Assembly (NCBI GenBank): GCA_014728215.1
Contig: WJLZ01000114.1
Coordinates: forward strand, 1-54,776
Length of the DNA stretch: 54,776 bases
Direction of reading: 5' to 3'
Source: Chitinivibrionales bacterium
Lineage (GTDB): Bacteria; Fibrobacterota; Chitinivibrionia; Chitinivibrionales; WJKA01
Position numbers and translations under genes: made by a program. Positions 54,348 through 54,776 of the stretch are shown here, piece after piece (within the stretch, counting starts at the first letter, position 1; every line of letters starts with the position of its first letter). The notes below the pieces were generated by a model. It had not been told where the DNA came from and made no database searches. It worked only from the letters and a program-made list of their open reading frames with translations.

Positions 54348-54776
54348 CTATTTTGCCGGAGGATTCAAATAGCGAAATAATGTACTCCGATGAATTCCTA
54401 GCATGCCGGCAGCTTGATCTTTATTTCCGCCGGTCATATCAAGTACTCTGTTAATGAGCTTTAATTGGAAATTTCTGGTCGCCTGATCCAGATTAGTGAC
54501 GGTATTTTCCTTTGTCTTTATCTGCACTTCGACAATTGGTGATTGAGCAGTAATCACCGCTTTATGAATTGCGCTTGCCAATTGTCTGACATTTCCCGGC
54601 CATTCGTATGAGCTGATTATGCGTAACGATTGCGGAGAAAAATCCGCAATTTCTTTATCAGGATACTGCAACCTGTATTTTTCAAGAAAATAATATGAAA
54701 GCAGCAAGATATCTTCCCCCCTGTCTCTCAGCGGAGGAACTGTAAGGACAAACTGATTTAATCGGTAGTATAAATC
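54348..54776 (-). CDS. Sigma-54-dependent activator, C-terminal part (module copy B, cut by window end)
   Basis: The frame is open to the last base, so the gene continues beyond the window; 142 residues are seen. They cover the end of the AAA+ domain (DLYYRLNQFVLTVPPLRDRGED, WPGNVRQLASAIHKAV) and a Fis-type HTH (KDQAAGMLGIHRSTLFRYL). It closely resembles the end of the copy A activator at 40254-41987, with the shared DQATR-FQ-KLI segment and a similar recognition helix. N-terminal domains such as FHA and GAF cannot be checked. Confidence 0.9.
   Translation of the reverse strand, partial: DLYYRLNQFVLTVPPLRDRGEDILLLSYYFLEKYRLQYPDKEIADFSPQSLRIISSYEWPGNVRQLASAIHKAVITAQSPIVEVQIKTKENTVTNLDQATRNFQLKLINRVLDMTGGNKDQAAGMLGIHRSTLFRYLNPPAK

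Noticed and set aside
1..54776. CRISPR arrays, prophage, insertion sequences, rRNA or a replication origin
   Set aside because: I found no regular spaced repeats, transposase, integrase, phage structural genes, rRNA or DnaA-box cluster by reading.

Overview
The window looks like a chromosomal segment of an anaerobic, Gram-negative, non-photosynthetic bacterium. The anaerobic signs are a single-chain pyruvate:ferredoxin oxidoreductase and a pyrophosphate-type phosphofructokinase. The Gram-negative signs are several lipoproteins, a LysM lytic transglycosylase and a DUF374-type acyltransferase. GldA/F/G-like transporter genes, an Hc1-like DNA-binding protein, LamG/dockerin proteins and C-terminal tails resembling type IX secretion sorting domains point to the FCB group, plausibly Fibrobacterota (Chitinispirillia-like). 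That placement is an inference; no rRNA is present to fix it.

Layout. 1-388: a hairpin-rich non-coding stretch. 389-5279: a GH3-family acyl-adenylating enzyme, then a tightly packed run of acyltransferase, family 2 glycosyltransferase, protein-isoaspartate methyltransferase and DUF368 membrane protein. 5423-8980: nifJ. 9271-13746: a giant secreted von Willebrand A protein. 13797-15147: a divergent pair, a PAS protein with a zinc-ribbon-like tail and a small Cys-rich protein, sharing an intergenic region with two good sigma-70 promoters and a repeated operator-like dyad. 15362-18885: a five-LysM transglycosylase overlapping an SppA-type protease, then a 55-residue Hc1-like protein. 19172-23718: a four-gene ABC/Gld-like operon. 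23893-24145: tRNA-Asp and tRNA-Val. 24161-28730: a small membrane protein, a HAMP protein, a PgpH-type HD phosphohydrolase, and a LysM/lipoprotein pair. 28911-40116: mostly metabolic, signalling and unknown genes, including UDP-glucose dehydrogenase, a serine hydrolase, an esterase, a DJ-1 protein, a hybrid histidine kinase and PPi-PFK.

40254-54776 is the most unusual part. Everything is on the minus strand. It holds two copies of a three-gene module: a sigma-54 activator, a TPR membrane protein beginning with a conserved HFEWGEY motif, and a beta-rich lipoprotein. Copy A (40254-43793) lies next to a Ser/Thr kinase with a PEGA domain; copy B (52507-54776) runs off the window. Between them lie four secreted-protein genes: a LamG/cohesin-like/dockerin protein, an SGNH hydrolase, a small tailed protein and a LamG lipoprotein. 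Each LamG gene is preceded by the same 51-bp element made of two dyads, 42-44 bp upstream of a sequence that fits a sigma-54 -24/-12 promoter (GG-N10-GC). The likely reading is a kinase, FHA-activator and sigma-54 cascade that switches on surface LamG proteins. The motifs are seen directly; the wiring is inferred.
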